A stretch of DNA of 64,000 bases from Nonomuraea antri (GTDB lineage: Bacteria; Actinomycetota; Actinomycetes; Streptosporangiales; Streptosporangiaceae): positions 1 through 64,000 of the forward strand of contig NZ_JABCPZ010000032.1 in assembly GCF_013283785.1 (NCBI RefSeq), in the 5' to 3' direction. Below the pieces are notes generated by a model. That model was not told where the DNA came from. It did not search any database and saw nothing but the letters and a program-made list of their open reading frames with translations. Position numbers and translations under genes: made by a program. Below are positions 50,348 through 58,460 of this stretch, in pieces. Each line of letters opens with the position of its first letter. Position 1 is the stretch's first letter.

Positions 50348-50636
50348 GATCATGCAAGCTTCACATACGAGCGATCGCTTCGCTGTGAAGCAGACTTGTA
50401 GATCATTTAAAAAGCAGGCGTTCCACCATCAAGCTGCCGACGGAGTAGGAATCTTTACCCACCCGGAGCAAGGTTCCCACAGTGGTCCTTATCGGACTTT
50501 GGATTACATTTTTACCAATGGCGCGTGGAGCACAATCTCACGATGCAGGATGTGCATACGCAGCAGTCACCATTGGAGAGCCAAGCCATCAAGGACGCCC
50601 GGCCCTCCGGAACGGTACCCGGGGAGAGCCTGACTT
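50348..50636. other. Low-GC spacer without a gene
   Basis: 289 bp with clearly lower GC than the neighbourhood. It holds an 8-bp inverted repeat GCTTCACA...TGTGAAGC (50358-50391) with the palindrome GCGATCGC inside, and AT-rich stretches near 50510 that could serve as a promoter for the gene at 50637. I see no other gene. Confidence 0.6.
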
Positions 50637-51428
50637 ATGACCGATCATCGAAAGCGCAGCGTGGCACGCCAGTGGTTGCTGGCGCTCGGAGTTGCTCTGC
50701 TCGTCGGCCTGCTGTCGGTGGGCTCTCAGGCTGTCCTGCCTACCGGATGGGGCCCCTCGGCCCTGGAAGCAGCACTTCAGTTCTTTGTGGCAGTTGTTCT
50801 GGCGGCAAGCGCCAGCTACATTACAACCGAAGCATCGAACAGAATATCTAATCCCTCCGTACAGGATCAGGGATCGTCCGCCAAACGACCATCCAAGACG
50901 TTCTTGCGGCGCCCGAAATTCTGGGGCTTCCTTCTCGCTTTCACAACGGTGGCCATTTGTTCGATATATCTTTACAGGCCACTGCTGCCACCATCTCTTG
51001 CCGGGCCCGAGCATGTCGGCGGACTGGACATAGGCAAGTACTGCACCTCGCACGGTTTCAATGGAAAGTACAAGGAGGCCTGCTACCTTCACGTAGAAGA
51101 GGAAGAGATATGTAATTGGCAACACAAAAAGACGGACTGGAAGCTGGAGTACACGGATCCCAAAGATCTGGAGAGCGGCATATGCTTCGACGACAAGGGG
51201 AGATCCACCAAAAAGGGCATTGAAGCGATGCTCGCGTTTTGTCAGACAAAATTCCCACAGATTTCCAACATCACATACGAGAAGCGAACCGAGGTGTTTC
51301 GATGGCACTGCGAGATCGCGTTCGACAGGGATGTCATCTGCATTTCGCAGTACAGAGAAAAAGAGCTTGTGGCCATCAAGGACGAGAAGAAAGATGCCTG
51401 GGGGTGCTATCGCCCTCGAAAGCTGTGA
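50637..51428 (+). CDS. Low-GC membrane protein with Cys-rich extracellular domain, unknown
   Basis: A 263-residue protein unlike its neighbours in composition: Lys/Ile/Asn-rich codons and lower GC suggest transfer. Three helices (~13-32, ~43-62, ~95-115) precede an extracellular domain (~118-263) with eight cysteines (KYC, EAC, EIC, GIC, AFC, WHC, VIC, WGC) spaced like four disulfides. Good ribosome site (GGGGAG). The long antisense ORF is a shadow. No family recognised; a cargo gene of the island is likely. Confidence 0.6.
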   Translation: MTDHRKRSVARQWLLALGVALLVGLLSVGSQAVLPTGWGPSALEAALQFFVAVVLAASASYITTEASNRISNPSVQDQGSSAKRPSKTFLRRPKFWGFLLAFTTVAICSIYLYRPLLPPSLAGPEHVGGLDIGKYCTSHGFNGKYKEACYLHVEEEEICNWQHKKTDWKLEYTDPKDLESGICFDDKGRSTKKGIEAMLAFCQTKFPQISNITYEKRTEVFRWHCEIAFDRDVICISQYREKELVAIKDEKKDAWGCYRPRKL

Positions 51429-51785
51429 GACGTTCATCCATTTCTCCCACCCGTAGGGGTAGCGGGACTGACGCGGGGCTACCTGGCGCACACCCGCTGT
51501 GGGCCAGGATGGCGGCGGCCTGCGGCTGGCCTGCTAGGGCTTGACTTGGGACGACAGCAGGCGGCCCTCAGGATGAGGTCCGTACAACGCTCTGGGCGTG
51601 ACTTCCGGGTTGAGCACGACTCCAAGCTGCTGTAGAGCGTCGCATTATTCAGTTTGATCGGATCGACCTTGGTAAGCCCTGACTCCTCGGCGTGGAACGT
51701 ACGTGTCCACTCGCCTCGGTTGCATTCATGATTTGAGTCCCGGAGACTTCCTTGGGCAGGCAGCGGATCAGGATGATATCGCCAA
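51429..51785. other. Decayed DNA between cargo gene and integrase remnant
   Basis: 357 bp of mixed GC. No open reading frame here has codon use or motifs I would support on either strand. It probably held the N-terminal part of the integrase or another mobile-element gene. Confidence 0.5.
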
Positions 51786-52310
51786 GTGAACCCTCGACCA
51801 TCAGCCGGCGTACTCCTCGAGGCTCTGGGCGAGAAGTTCGGCGCGTACGTCATTACGTCACTCCTCACCGGCATGCGGCCCGAGGAGGCGCGCAAGCTCC
51901 TTTGGGATGCGGTGGTCCTGAAAGGGAAGCTGCCGTCCATCTCGGTCCTACGTGCCGATCGGGGCACCGAACCCGCCAGAACGCCCAACGACTGGCGGCC
52001 GGTGAGGCGTGGGGGAACACGGCCTCGTCCTCCCCGTGACGACGGAACCATGCTCGACCCCATGCGCGGCCTGCGAGCGATCACCAAGAAGGCGGGCATC
52101 GGGACCCGCTGGAAGGTGCGGGAGCTCCGGCACTCCTTCGTCTCGATCCTGAGTGATGGAGACGTCTCGGTGGAACGCATCGCCGATCTCGTCGGGCACT
52201 CGACACGCAACACGACCCAGACGGTCTACCGGCACCAGATCCGGCCGGTCATCGTCCACGGTGCCGAAACCATGGATGCCGTCTTCGGGAACGGCGACCA
52301 CGCCGGGTAG
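51786..52310 (+). pseudogene. Tyrosine recombinase (phage-type integrase), N-truncated and frameshifted
   Basis: What remains is the catalytic half of a phage-type integrase. SLLTGMRPEEARKLLW carries the first catalytic Arg; WKVRELRHSFVSILSDG the His-x-x-Arg-like box; LVGHSTRNTTQTVYRHQ the second His and nucleophile Tyr. The segment QRLAAGEAWGN, expected in the middle, is found in another frame at ~51980-52030, so at least two frameshifts or a deletion have occurred. Upstream SAM-like DNA-binding domains are missing. It lies 80 bp from the 3' end of a tRNA-Asn, a usual integration site. Confidence 0.72.
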
Positions 52311-52325
52311 TGGCTCCTGGAACGA

Positions 52326-52364
52326 CTCAGGCCCCTCATCCTGGATCCAGGAGAGGGGCCTGAG
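52326..52364 (+). terminator. Terminator between integrase remnant and tRNA
   Basis: CTCAGGCCCCTC pairs perfectly with GAGGGGCCTGAG (12 bp). The flanks resemble those of the terminator at 50313. Confidence 0.7.
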
Positions 52365-52390
52365 CTCTGTCTTCCTCGGCTTTGCCGAAG

Positions 52391-52462
52391 CTCCCGCGAT
52401 AGGACTCGAACCTATAACCTGCCGGTTAACAGCCGGCTGCTCTGCCGTTGAGCTACGCGGGA
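52391..52462 (-). tRNA. tRNA-Asn (GUU)
   Basis: 72 nt on the complement. Acceptor TCCCGCG/CGCGGGA, D-arm GCTC...GAGC, anticodon arm GCCGG-CTGTTAA-CCGGC with anticodon GTT, variable AGGTT, T-arm ATAGG-TTCGAGT-CCTAT, discriminator G. All stems pair. CCA not encoded. The island lies on its 3' side, as expected for an integrase target. Confidence 0.93.
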
Positions 52463-52525
52463 TCGTGCGTCTGCGCTGATCGGCTGGGCTTTCGGGCCCT
52501 TCCGTTCGGCGCAGGAATAGATTAG

Positions 52526-52542
52526 CGCACTCCGGGAGTGCG
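52526..52542. promoter_or_regulatory. Palindrome in the tRNA / YtxH-like intergenic region
   Basis: CGCACTCC-G-GGAGTGCG, a perfect 17-bp inverted repeat with a single central base, about 50 nt before the small YtxH-like gene and 65 nt before the tRNA 5' end. Possible operator or transcript-end element for upstream DNA. Confidence 0.4.
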
Positions 52543-52588
52543 TGTCGCATCGTGAGCGGGGTAGGCCCGGAGACAGCGGAGGTGCGAA

Positions 52589-52906
52589 ATGCGTTATCGG
52601 ATGACATTCGCCGTCGGCATGGCCGTCGGCTACGTGCTGGGCAGCCGGGCAGGACGGGAGCGCTACGAGCAGATCAAGCGCATGGCGCAACGCGTCGCCG
52701 ACAACCCGAGGGTCCAGGAGACCGCCGGGGTGGTCGGCGCTCAGGCGTCGAGGTTCGCCGGAATGGCCAGGTCGAGGATGGGTGACACGCTGCAGCAGCG
52801 CATCCCGTTCCTCGGCGGGAACGATCGCCACGCCGACACCGGCGTGGGCTGGCCCGACGACGACCTGGCCGAGAAGAAGGCCCGCGAAACCGGCATCCCG
52901 TACTGA
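52589..52906 (+). CDS. YtxH-like small membrane-associated protein
   Basis: A 105-residue protein: one N-terminal helix TFAVGMAVGYVLGSRAG followed by GRERYEQIKRMAQRVADNP and a C-terminal hydrophilic part. This G-x-x-x-G-x-x-x-G-S-R-x-G pattern is that of YtxH/GvpP-like stress or envelope proteins. GGAGGTG ribosome site. The C-terminal RETGIPY and stop are encoded by the first unit of a tandem repeat. Confidence 0.8.
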   Translation: MRYRMTFAVGMAVGYVLGSRAGRERYEQIKRMAQRVADNPRVQETAGVVGAQASRFAGMARSRMGDTLQQRIPFLGGNDRHADTGVGWPDDDLAEKKARETGIPY

Positions 52907-52982
52907 CAGGCCGTACTGACAGGCCGCGAGACCGACATCCTGTACTGATCGGCCGCGAGACCGGCATCCCGGTACTGGCCAG
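52881..52982. repeat. ~30-bp tandem repeat derived from the end of the YtxH-like gene
   Basis: Units CCCGCGAAACCGGCATCCCG (continuing TACTGACAGG), a half unit CCGTACTGACAGG, then two full copies starting CCGCGAGACCG. The first unit encodes the protein's C-terminus and stop; the rest are non-coding copies in the spacer. Confidence 0.85.
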
Positions 52983-53027
52983 CCCGCAGCGCCTGGCCCG
53001 CCAGGCGCGGCGTGGGTGTGCCGTAAT

Positions 53028-53501
53028 TCACACGCCCATGCTGCGCCGCACCCCCTCCAGGGCCTGTTCGGCCTGGGCGCGCAGGCCGGGGTCGGCGGGG
53101 TCGAGCCCTTCGTCGAAGACGAACGTCCAGCCGAGCACCTCGCCGCCGGGCGGCCGCCTGGCCACCAGCCGAACACCACCTCGCCCGGGCAGGCTGACGT
53201 GCTTGTTCACCACGATCGTGGCGTTGACGCGCTCGCGCAGGGTCTCGGGCAGCAGGTGCGGCTCGGCGACGGGCGCGGTGTGCCGCTCGCCGTCCGTGGT
53301 GACCAGGTTGAGCCCCTGCTCGTCCCAGGAGGCCCGGTCGACCTCCTCGTACGGCACCCGGCTCCGGTCCGGCAGGTACAGCGCCAGCGTGGTGGCCACC
53401 ACGTAACCCTCGTCGGACGGAGCGAACGTCAGCACCCGCTCCCCACGCCCCAGATCCAGAGATTTGCGCACATCAGCGGGCAACCGGCGGAAGAAACTCA
53501 T
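53028..53501 (-). CDS. Conserved actinobacterial hypothetical protein
   Basis: A 157-residue cytosolic protein of beta-rich character: RGERVLTFAPSDEGYVVATT, then LALYLPDRSRVPYEEVDRAS, and ending QALEGVRRSMGV. The first half resembles PH/GRAM-like folds, without certainty. Its ATG overlaps the stop of the GH63-type gene by 3-4 nt, so they form one unit. Confidence 0.7.
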   Translation of the reverse strand: MSFFRRLPADVRKSLDLGRGERVLTFAPSDEGYVVATTLALYLPDRSRVPYEEVDRASWDEQGLNLVTTDGERHTAPVAEPHLLPETLRERVNATIVVNKHVSLPGRGGVRLVARRPPGGEVLGWTFVFDEGLDPADPGLRAQAEQALEGVRRSMGV

Positions 53502-54775
53502 TGAATTACGTTATCGGCGAGCAGGTCGAGGGTGAGCGCCGCACTCCAGGAGAAGTCGCGGCAGCCGCGCCCGCTCCCGTCGAACGGGTCGAAGCACTCG
53601 CGGAACCCGGCCTGCCGCACCAGCCGGAGCGTGCCGTTGGTGAGCTGCTGGCCGAGCTGGTCGAGCGAGTGCACCGCCGCCGCCCTGCGTAGCAGCCAGT
53701 TCGTGTTCACCCAGGACGGCCCGCGCCAGTAGCGGGTCCTGTCGAACTGAGCGGCCCTGATCTCGCAGCTCGGCACCGGGTAGCCGGTGGCGCCCATGAA
53801 CCTGGCAGACTCCAGCAGTTCCACGGCCGCGTGCAGCTGGTCGCCGGGCAGCCCGGGATCGAGCAGCGGGCCGAACGAGCCGACCGTGCAGACCTTGATC
53901 AGGCTGCCCGCCCGCAGGTCGCGGGCGTAGAAGCAGCCGTCCCAGAGGCGGTCGAGCAGCGCCTGCCTGATGCGTTCCGCCTGTTCGAGGTGCGGACGCG
54001 GGTCGGCCATGGCCAGCGGGGCCAGCTCGGCCAGCGCCTGGCAGGAGGCCAGCCAGATCCCGTTGAACATCGGGTCCTCGACCGCGAACGGGTGCTCGTC
54101 ACGCAGGTACGACGAGCTGTAGCCGGCGTTGCGGTACTGCATGGCCAGCCAGACGTAGCGGTCGTGGTCGCTGTCGGGGTGCCGTTCGTCGAACTCGACG
54201 TTGCGGTAGCCGTACCTGATCTCGGGGAGTGCGGCCAGCGGCGGGTCCCAGGCGGGGCTGTCGTCCATGCCCGACTCCCACGGGTGCACGATCGCGGCCA
54301 GTCCCGCGCCGCCGAGGTCGCGGGCGGAGGCCAGGTAGGCGTGCTGGGCCAGCAGCGCGGGGTAGGCCAGCCGGACGAAGGCCGCGTCGCCGGTGTGGCG
54401 GTAGAGCCACCACAGCGCCAGCCCGTGCAGCGGCGGCGCGGTGAGACCCGAGGTGAGCACCCGCGGCGGGGCGTGCTCGTGGTCCTGGGAGCGCCAGACG
54501 GACGGGCCCGGGAAGTACGCCTCGGGCGTGTGGAAGACGATGTGCGGGATCATCCCGGTCGACCACTGCCCGCGCAGCAGGCTGAGCAGTTCCTCGCGGG
54601 CGCGCTCGGGGCGGTGCCTGGCCAGGCCGATGACGACGAACGCCGAGTCCCAGCTCCATTGGTGCGGGTAGAGGCCGGGCGCGGGCACGGTGCCAGAGCC
54701 GGTCCAGTTCGCCTCGAGCACGGCCAGCGCCTCGCGCCCGAGCGCGGCGTCGTCTACCGCGGGCCGCGCCTCCAT
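53498..54775 (-). CDS. GH63-type glucosyl/mannosylglycerate hydrolase
   Basis: A 425-residue (alpha/alpha)6-barrel glycosidase: YPHQWSWDSAFVVIGL, HPWESGMDDSPAWDPPL, GPSWVNTNWLL and FSWSAALTLDLL. These are the motifs of the GH63 hydrolases that split glucosylglycerate or mannosylglycerate (Asp and Glu catalytic). It would recycle a compatible solute after stress. ATG at 54775; the frame is open upstream but that stretch overlaps another small gene. Followed by the conserved hypothetical with a 4-nt overlap. Confidence 0.8.
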   Translation of the reverse strand: MEARPAVDDAALGREALAVLEANWTGSGTVPAPGLYPHQWSWDSAFVVIGLARHRPERAREELLSLLRGQWSTGMIPHIVFHTPEAYFPGPSVWRSQDHEHAPPRVLTSGLTAPPLHGLALWWLYRHTGDAAFVRLAYPALLAQHAYLASARDLGGAGLAAIVHPWESGMDDSPAWDPPLAALPEIRYGYRNVEFDERHPDSDHDRYVWLAMQYRNAGYSSSYLRDEHPFAVEDPMFNGIWLASCQALAELAPLAMADPRPHLEQAERIRQALLDRLWDGCFYARDLRAGSLIKVCTVGSFGPLLDPGLPGDQLHAAVELLESARFMGATGYPVPSCEIRAAQFDRTRYWRGPSWVNTNWLLRRAAAVHSLDQLGQQLTNGTLRLVRQAGFRECFDPFDGSGRGCRDFSWSAALTLDLLADNVIQ

Positions 54776-54807
54776 CAACCCACTATGCCCCGCGACGCCG
54801 CGAGACG

Positions 54808-54981
54808 CTATGACCTCGGGGCGCTCTTCGAGTTGGCCCACTTCGACACGAACATGACGCCGGCGGCCACGAGGCCGATAATGAGAGCCCACTTGAGCAG
54901 CGTGAAGAGCAGCCCCACGAGCGGGCCGAGCAGGAACAGAGCGGCGACGATCGCCGCGACGATGAGAAGAACGCGTGTCAT
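54808..54981 (-). CDS. Small membrane protein (57 residues)
   Basis: MTRVLLIVAAIVAALFLLGP then a second hydrophobic stretch TLLKWALIIGLVAAGVMFVS and a basic tail (KWANSKSAPRS). One or two helices. It lies in another frame from the extended GH63 ORF and explains the hydrophobic region upstream of that gene. The ribosome site is weak, so I give it moderate confidence. Confidence 0.55.
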   Translation of the reverse strand: MTRVLLIVAAIVAALFLLGPLVGLLFTLLKWALIIGLVAAGVMFVSKWANSKSAPRS

Positions 54982-55143
54982 GTCTTAGACGGTAGGAGAT
55001 CGTTAAGCCGATTGCAGGCGTCACAGGGTTGAATCAGGGACAAGTCAGGGGTTCCCCTACCCTCGTGGAACCAACCGCTCGACCACCCCGTTGACGGGTT
55101 AGGACGACGGGGGCGCCGGGGGGCCCTCTTCACGGGGAGCGTG

Positions 55144-56328
55144 ATGAGTCTGGGACCACCCATGAGCAGGGAAGGCGCCGAGTACGCCCTGCGGGCTCGG
55201 GCCGAGGAACGCGACCGCATCTCCGGTGACCTGCTCGATCTCGAATCGCACACGACCTACCAGCTGCTGAAGGGCGCGACCCTGCGCGGCGCGACCCACG
55301 GGCGCTGGAGCACCGCCCACACCGCGCTGGCCGAGCTGTGGACGCTCAACGACGCCTACCGCGCCGTCTTACGCGAGGCCGAGCGGGTCAGGGCCATGCG
55401 CGGCCGATTAGGCGGCGAGCAACTGGCCGAGCTGACCGAACTGCTGTCGGGCGCGTCGGTCGTGCTGCCGGCCACGGCCAAGCCGGTCGAGCAGCGCTCG
55501 CTGCTGCCCCGCACCGACGAGCACCTGACCCTCGACGAGACCGTGGCCAGGATGGACGCGGCCTTCCGCGCGGTCACCGGCGCGCTGAGCGACATCGACG
55601 CCGTGTGGAACGCCGCGCTCCCCCGTCTGGACGCCGCCGACGCCGCCCTGCGTGAGATCCGCGACCTGGAGCGCGGGCTGGGCGAATCCCTCGACCTGAC
55701 CGGCCAGGAGACCGCGCTGCGCGACCTGCGTGCCGGGGTGCTGGAAGATCCGCTCGGCACGGCGTACGAGCAGGAGCTCGAAACGCTCGCCCGGGTGCTC
55801 GCCGAGGCCCGCGCCGACCTCGACCGGGCGGTGGCCGTCAAGGCCGAGTACGCCAGGCGCAGAGAAGACCTCATCGCCGCGCTCGACCTGATGCGCGCCG
55901 CCGAGAGCGAGGCCAGGCTGGCGCACGGCGCGGTCGTGGTCAAGATCGCGCTGCCGCCGCAGGCGCGGCCGCGCAGCCGCATCGACGCACTCACCGACGA
56001 CCTCGGCGCGCTCGACGCGGCCGGCGGCGCCTGGGTGCAGCGCGCCAGGCGGCTGTCGGCACTCGAACGCGACGCCCAGACCGCCGCCGACCAGGCACAG
56101 GCCACCGCGCGCGCCCTGTACGGGCTGGTGAGCAGGCGCGACGAGCTGCGCGGCCGGCTGGGCGCCTGTCAGGCGATGGCGGTGCGCCGCGGGATGGCCG
56201 AGCACGAGACCGTCTACGAGCTGTACGAGCGGGCGCGCACGCTGCTGTGGAGCGCCCCCTGCGATCTGACCGAGGCGGCCGCGGCCGTCGAGCGCTACCA
56301 GCGTGCGATACACGGAGGTGGGCGATGA
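55144..56328 (+). CDS. Coiled-coil cytosolic protein heading the PknG operon
   Basis: A 394-residue, almost wholly helical protein rich in Ala/Arg/Glu/Leu with heptad patterns (e.g. EERDRISGDLLDLESHTTYQ; VARMDAAFRAVTGALSDID; DRAVAVKAEYARRREDLIAA). No signal, membrane helix or catalytic motif. ATG preceded by GGGGAG. It overlaps the kinase gene by 4 nt and is first in a seven-gene coupled operon, so it may scaffold the kinase or link it to the membrane proteins (inference). No family recognised. Confidence 0.75.
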   Translation: MSLGPPMSREGAEYALRARAEERDRISGDLLDLESHTTYQLLKGATLRGATHGRWSTAHTALAELWTLNDAYRAVLREAERVRAMRGRLGGEQLAELTELLSGASVVLPATAKPVEQRSLLPRTDEHLTLDETVARMDAAFRAVTGALSDIDAVWNAALPRLDAADAALREIRDLERGLGESLDLTGQETALRDLRAGVLEDPLGTAYEQELETLARVLAEARADLDRAVAVKAEYARRREDLIAALDLMRAAESEARLAHGAVVVKIALPPQARPRSRIDALTDDLGALDAAGGAWVQRARRLSALERDAQTAADQAQATARALYGLVSRRDELRGRLGACQAMAVRRGMAEHETVYELYERARTLLWSAPCDLTEAAAAVERYQRAIHGGGR

Positions 56329-58460
56329 CCCGCTGCGCGCAGCCCGGCTGCACCGGCACGATCGACGAAGGCTACTGCGACCTGTGCGGCCTGGCCGAGG
56401 GCAGCGCCGCACCCGAGCCCCAGCCCGCGGCCCCGGCCTCGTCGCCGATCTCGCAGCGGACCCAGCCCGCCGCCACCCGGAGCGGGCCGGTGAGCGGCAG
56501 CGGCCGTTCCCGCGCCGGGGTGCTGGGCGGGCTGAGCGACCTGCCGTCGGTGCCCTACCGCGATCCGGCCGGCGCGGTGATGACCGACCCGATGGTGCCG
56601 GAGGAGAAGCGGTTCTGCGCCAACCCGGCCTGCGGCCAGTCCGTCGGACGCTCCAGGGAAGGACGTCCTGGGCTGACCGACGGATTCTGCCCGCACTGCC
56701 GCACCCAGTTCTCCTTCACCCCGAAGCTGGGCAAGGGCGACCTGGTCGCGGGCCAGTACCGGGTGCTCGGCTGCCTGGCGCACGGCGGACTCGGCTGGAT
56801 CTACCTGGCCGCCGACGAGAACCTGGACGGCCGCTGGGTGGTGCTCAAGGGCCTGCTCAACACCAACGACGCCGAGGCGCTGGCGGCGGCCGAGGCCGAG
56901 CGCACGTTCCTCACCACGGTCGACCACCCGAACATCGTCAAGATCTTCAACTTCCAGCGTTCGGCCGGGCTCGGCTACATCGTCATGGAGTACGTCGGCG
57001 GCCAGTCGCTGCACGAGCTGCGCCGTCAGGGGCCGCTGCCGCTGCGCGAGGCGCTGATGTACGGGCGGGAGATCCTGCACGCGTTCGGCTACCTGCACGA
57101 GCACGGCCTGGTCTACTGCGATCTCAAGCCGGCGAACGTGATCAGGGTCGGCACCCGGCTCAAGCTCATCGACCTGGGCGCGGTGCAGCGCATCGGCTCG
57201 CCGCCAGGCACGTCGTGGGCCACGGTCGGCTACCACGCCCCCGAGCTGGACACCCGGCCCTCGTCGGTCACCTCCGACCTGTACACGGTGGCCAGGACCC
57301 TGGCCGTGCTGACGATCCCGTCGTTCAGCCCGGTCAGGAGCGGTGCGGCCAACCCGCTGCCGCAGGACTGCGGGAACGAGTCGTTCACCCGGCTGCTGCG
57401 CAAGGCCACCGCGCCCAACCCGGCCGACAGGTTCCAGAGCGCCTGGGAGATGGAGGAGCAGCTCGTCGGCGTGCTGCGGGAGATCAGCGCGGCCGAGGAC
57501 GGCGTGCCGTTCCCGGCGCCGTCCACGCTGTTCGGGCAGGAGCGGCGGGCGGTGGGCACCGCGCTGTCCGACGATCCGGGACGGGTGTTCGACCCGCTCG
57601 ACCCGGCCGAGGTGGCGACCGCGCTGCCGGTGCCGCTGGTCGATCCGGCCGACCTGGCCGCGGGCTCGCTGGCCGGGCTGCTCGGCCGCTACAGCAAGGA
57701 GCTGATCTCCCAGCTCGCCGCGATGCCGCCGACCACGGAGACGAAGTTGATGCGGGCCAGGCTGCTGGCCGAGGAAGGCGCGTCGGCGGCCGAGGCCGAG
57801 CTGGACGCGCTGGCGCTCGAACTGCCAGGCGACTGGCGGGTGCCCTGGTATCGCGGGGTGCACGCGCTGGTCACCGAGCACGCGGACCGGGCCGTGGACC
57901 TGTTCGACCGGTGCCTGTCGATGCTGCCGGGCGAGCTCGCGCCGAAGCTGGCGCTGGCGTTCGCGACGGAGATCGCCGGTCGGCCGGCCGCCCGCTGGTA
58001 CGAGAGCGTCTGGCGTACCGACCACGCCTACGTGAGCGCGGCGTTCGGGCTGGCCAGGGCGGGCAGGATCGATCTGCTCGACGAGGTGCCCGCCAGCTCC
58101 AGCCACCGGGTGGCCGCCCAGGTGGCGATGGCCGCCGCGGTGCTGCGGCGGCCCGACCTGAGCGGGCTGAGCGCCGCCGACCTGGTCGGGGCGTCGGACC
58201 GGCTGGCGAACCTGGCCGACCTCGACCCGCGCCGGCGCGACCTGCTCACCGCCGAGCTGCTGCGCCGCGCGCTGGATTGGCTGGAGAGCAATCCGCCGCC
58301 GTCCGGGATGAAGCTGGCGGGCTCGTGGTTCCGCGAGCAGGACCTGCGCAAGGGGCTGGAGGCCAGGTACCGGAGGCTGGCCGTGGTGGCGGACTCGCGT
58401 CAGGAGCGGCACGCCTTCATCGACCAGGCCAACGTCGTCCGGCCGAGGACGTGGCTGTGA
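56325..58460 (+). CDS. pknG: PknG-like serine/threonine protein kinase
   Basis: A 711-residue soluble kinase with the PknG order. N-terminal zinc-ribbon C4/C9/C18/C21 (CAQPGCTG...GYCDLCG). A second ribbon C98/C103/C122/C125 is at the place of the rubredoxin-like domain of mycobacterial PknG. Kinase at ~145-400: Gly loop LAHGGLGWIY, Lys175 in VVLKGL, non-RD loop YCDLKPANV (Asp266) and LIDLGAV (Asp283), all as recalled for PknG. A helical TPR-like C-terminus (~440-711). It phosphorylates proteins such as GarA in mycobacteria. 4-nt overlaps on both sides. Confidence 0.88.
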   Translation: MTRCAQPGCTGTIDEGYCDLCGLAEGSAAPEPQPAAPASSPISQRTQPAATRSGPVSGSGRSRAGVLGGLSDLPSVPYRDPAGAVMTDPMVPEEKRFCANPACGQSVGRSREGRPGLTDGFCPHCRTQFSFTPKLGKGDLVAGQYRVLGCLAHGGLGWIYLAADENLDGRWVVLKGLLNTNDAEALAAAEAERTFLTTVDHPNIVKIFNFQRSAGLGYIVMEYVGGQSLHELRRQGPLPLREALMYGREILHAFGYLHEHGLVYCDLKPANVIRVGTRLKLIDLGAVQRIGSPPGTSWATVGYHAPELDTRPSSVTSDLYTVARTLAVLTIPSFSPVRSGAANPLPQDCGNESFTRLLRKATAPNPADRFQSAWEMEEQLVGVLREISAAEDGVPFPAPSTLFGQERRAVGTALSDDPGRVFDPLDPAEVATALPVPLVDPADLAAGSLAGLLGRYSKELISQLAAMPPTTETKLMRARLLAEEGASAAEAELDALALELPGDWRVPWYRGVHALVTEHADRAVDLFDRCLSMLPGELAPKLALAFATEIAGRPAARWYESVWRTDHAYVSAAFGLARAGRIDLLDEVPASSSHRVAAQVAMAAAVLRRPDLSGLSAADLVGASDRLANLADLDPRRRDLLTAELLRRALDWLESNPPPSGMKLAGSWFREQDLRKGLEARYRRLAVVADSRQERHAFIDQANVVRPRTWL

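Noticed and set aside
50589-51491. 300-residue minus-strand frame in the low-GC island
   Set aside because: The plus-strand frame has a ribosome site, three helices followed by a hydrophilic Cys-rich domain, and sensible charge distribution; the minus frame does not.
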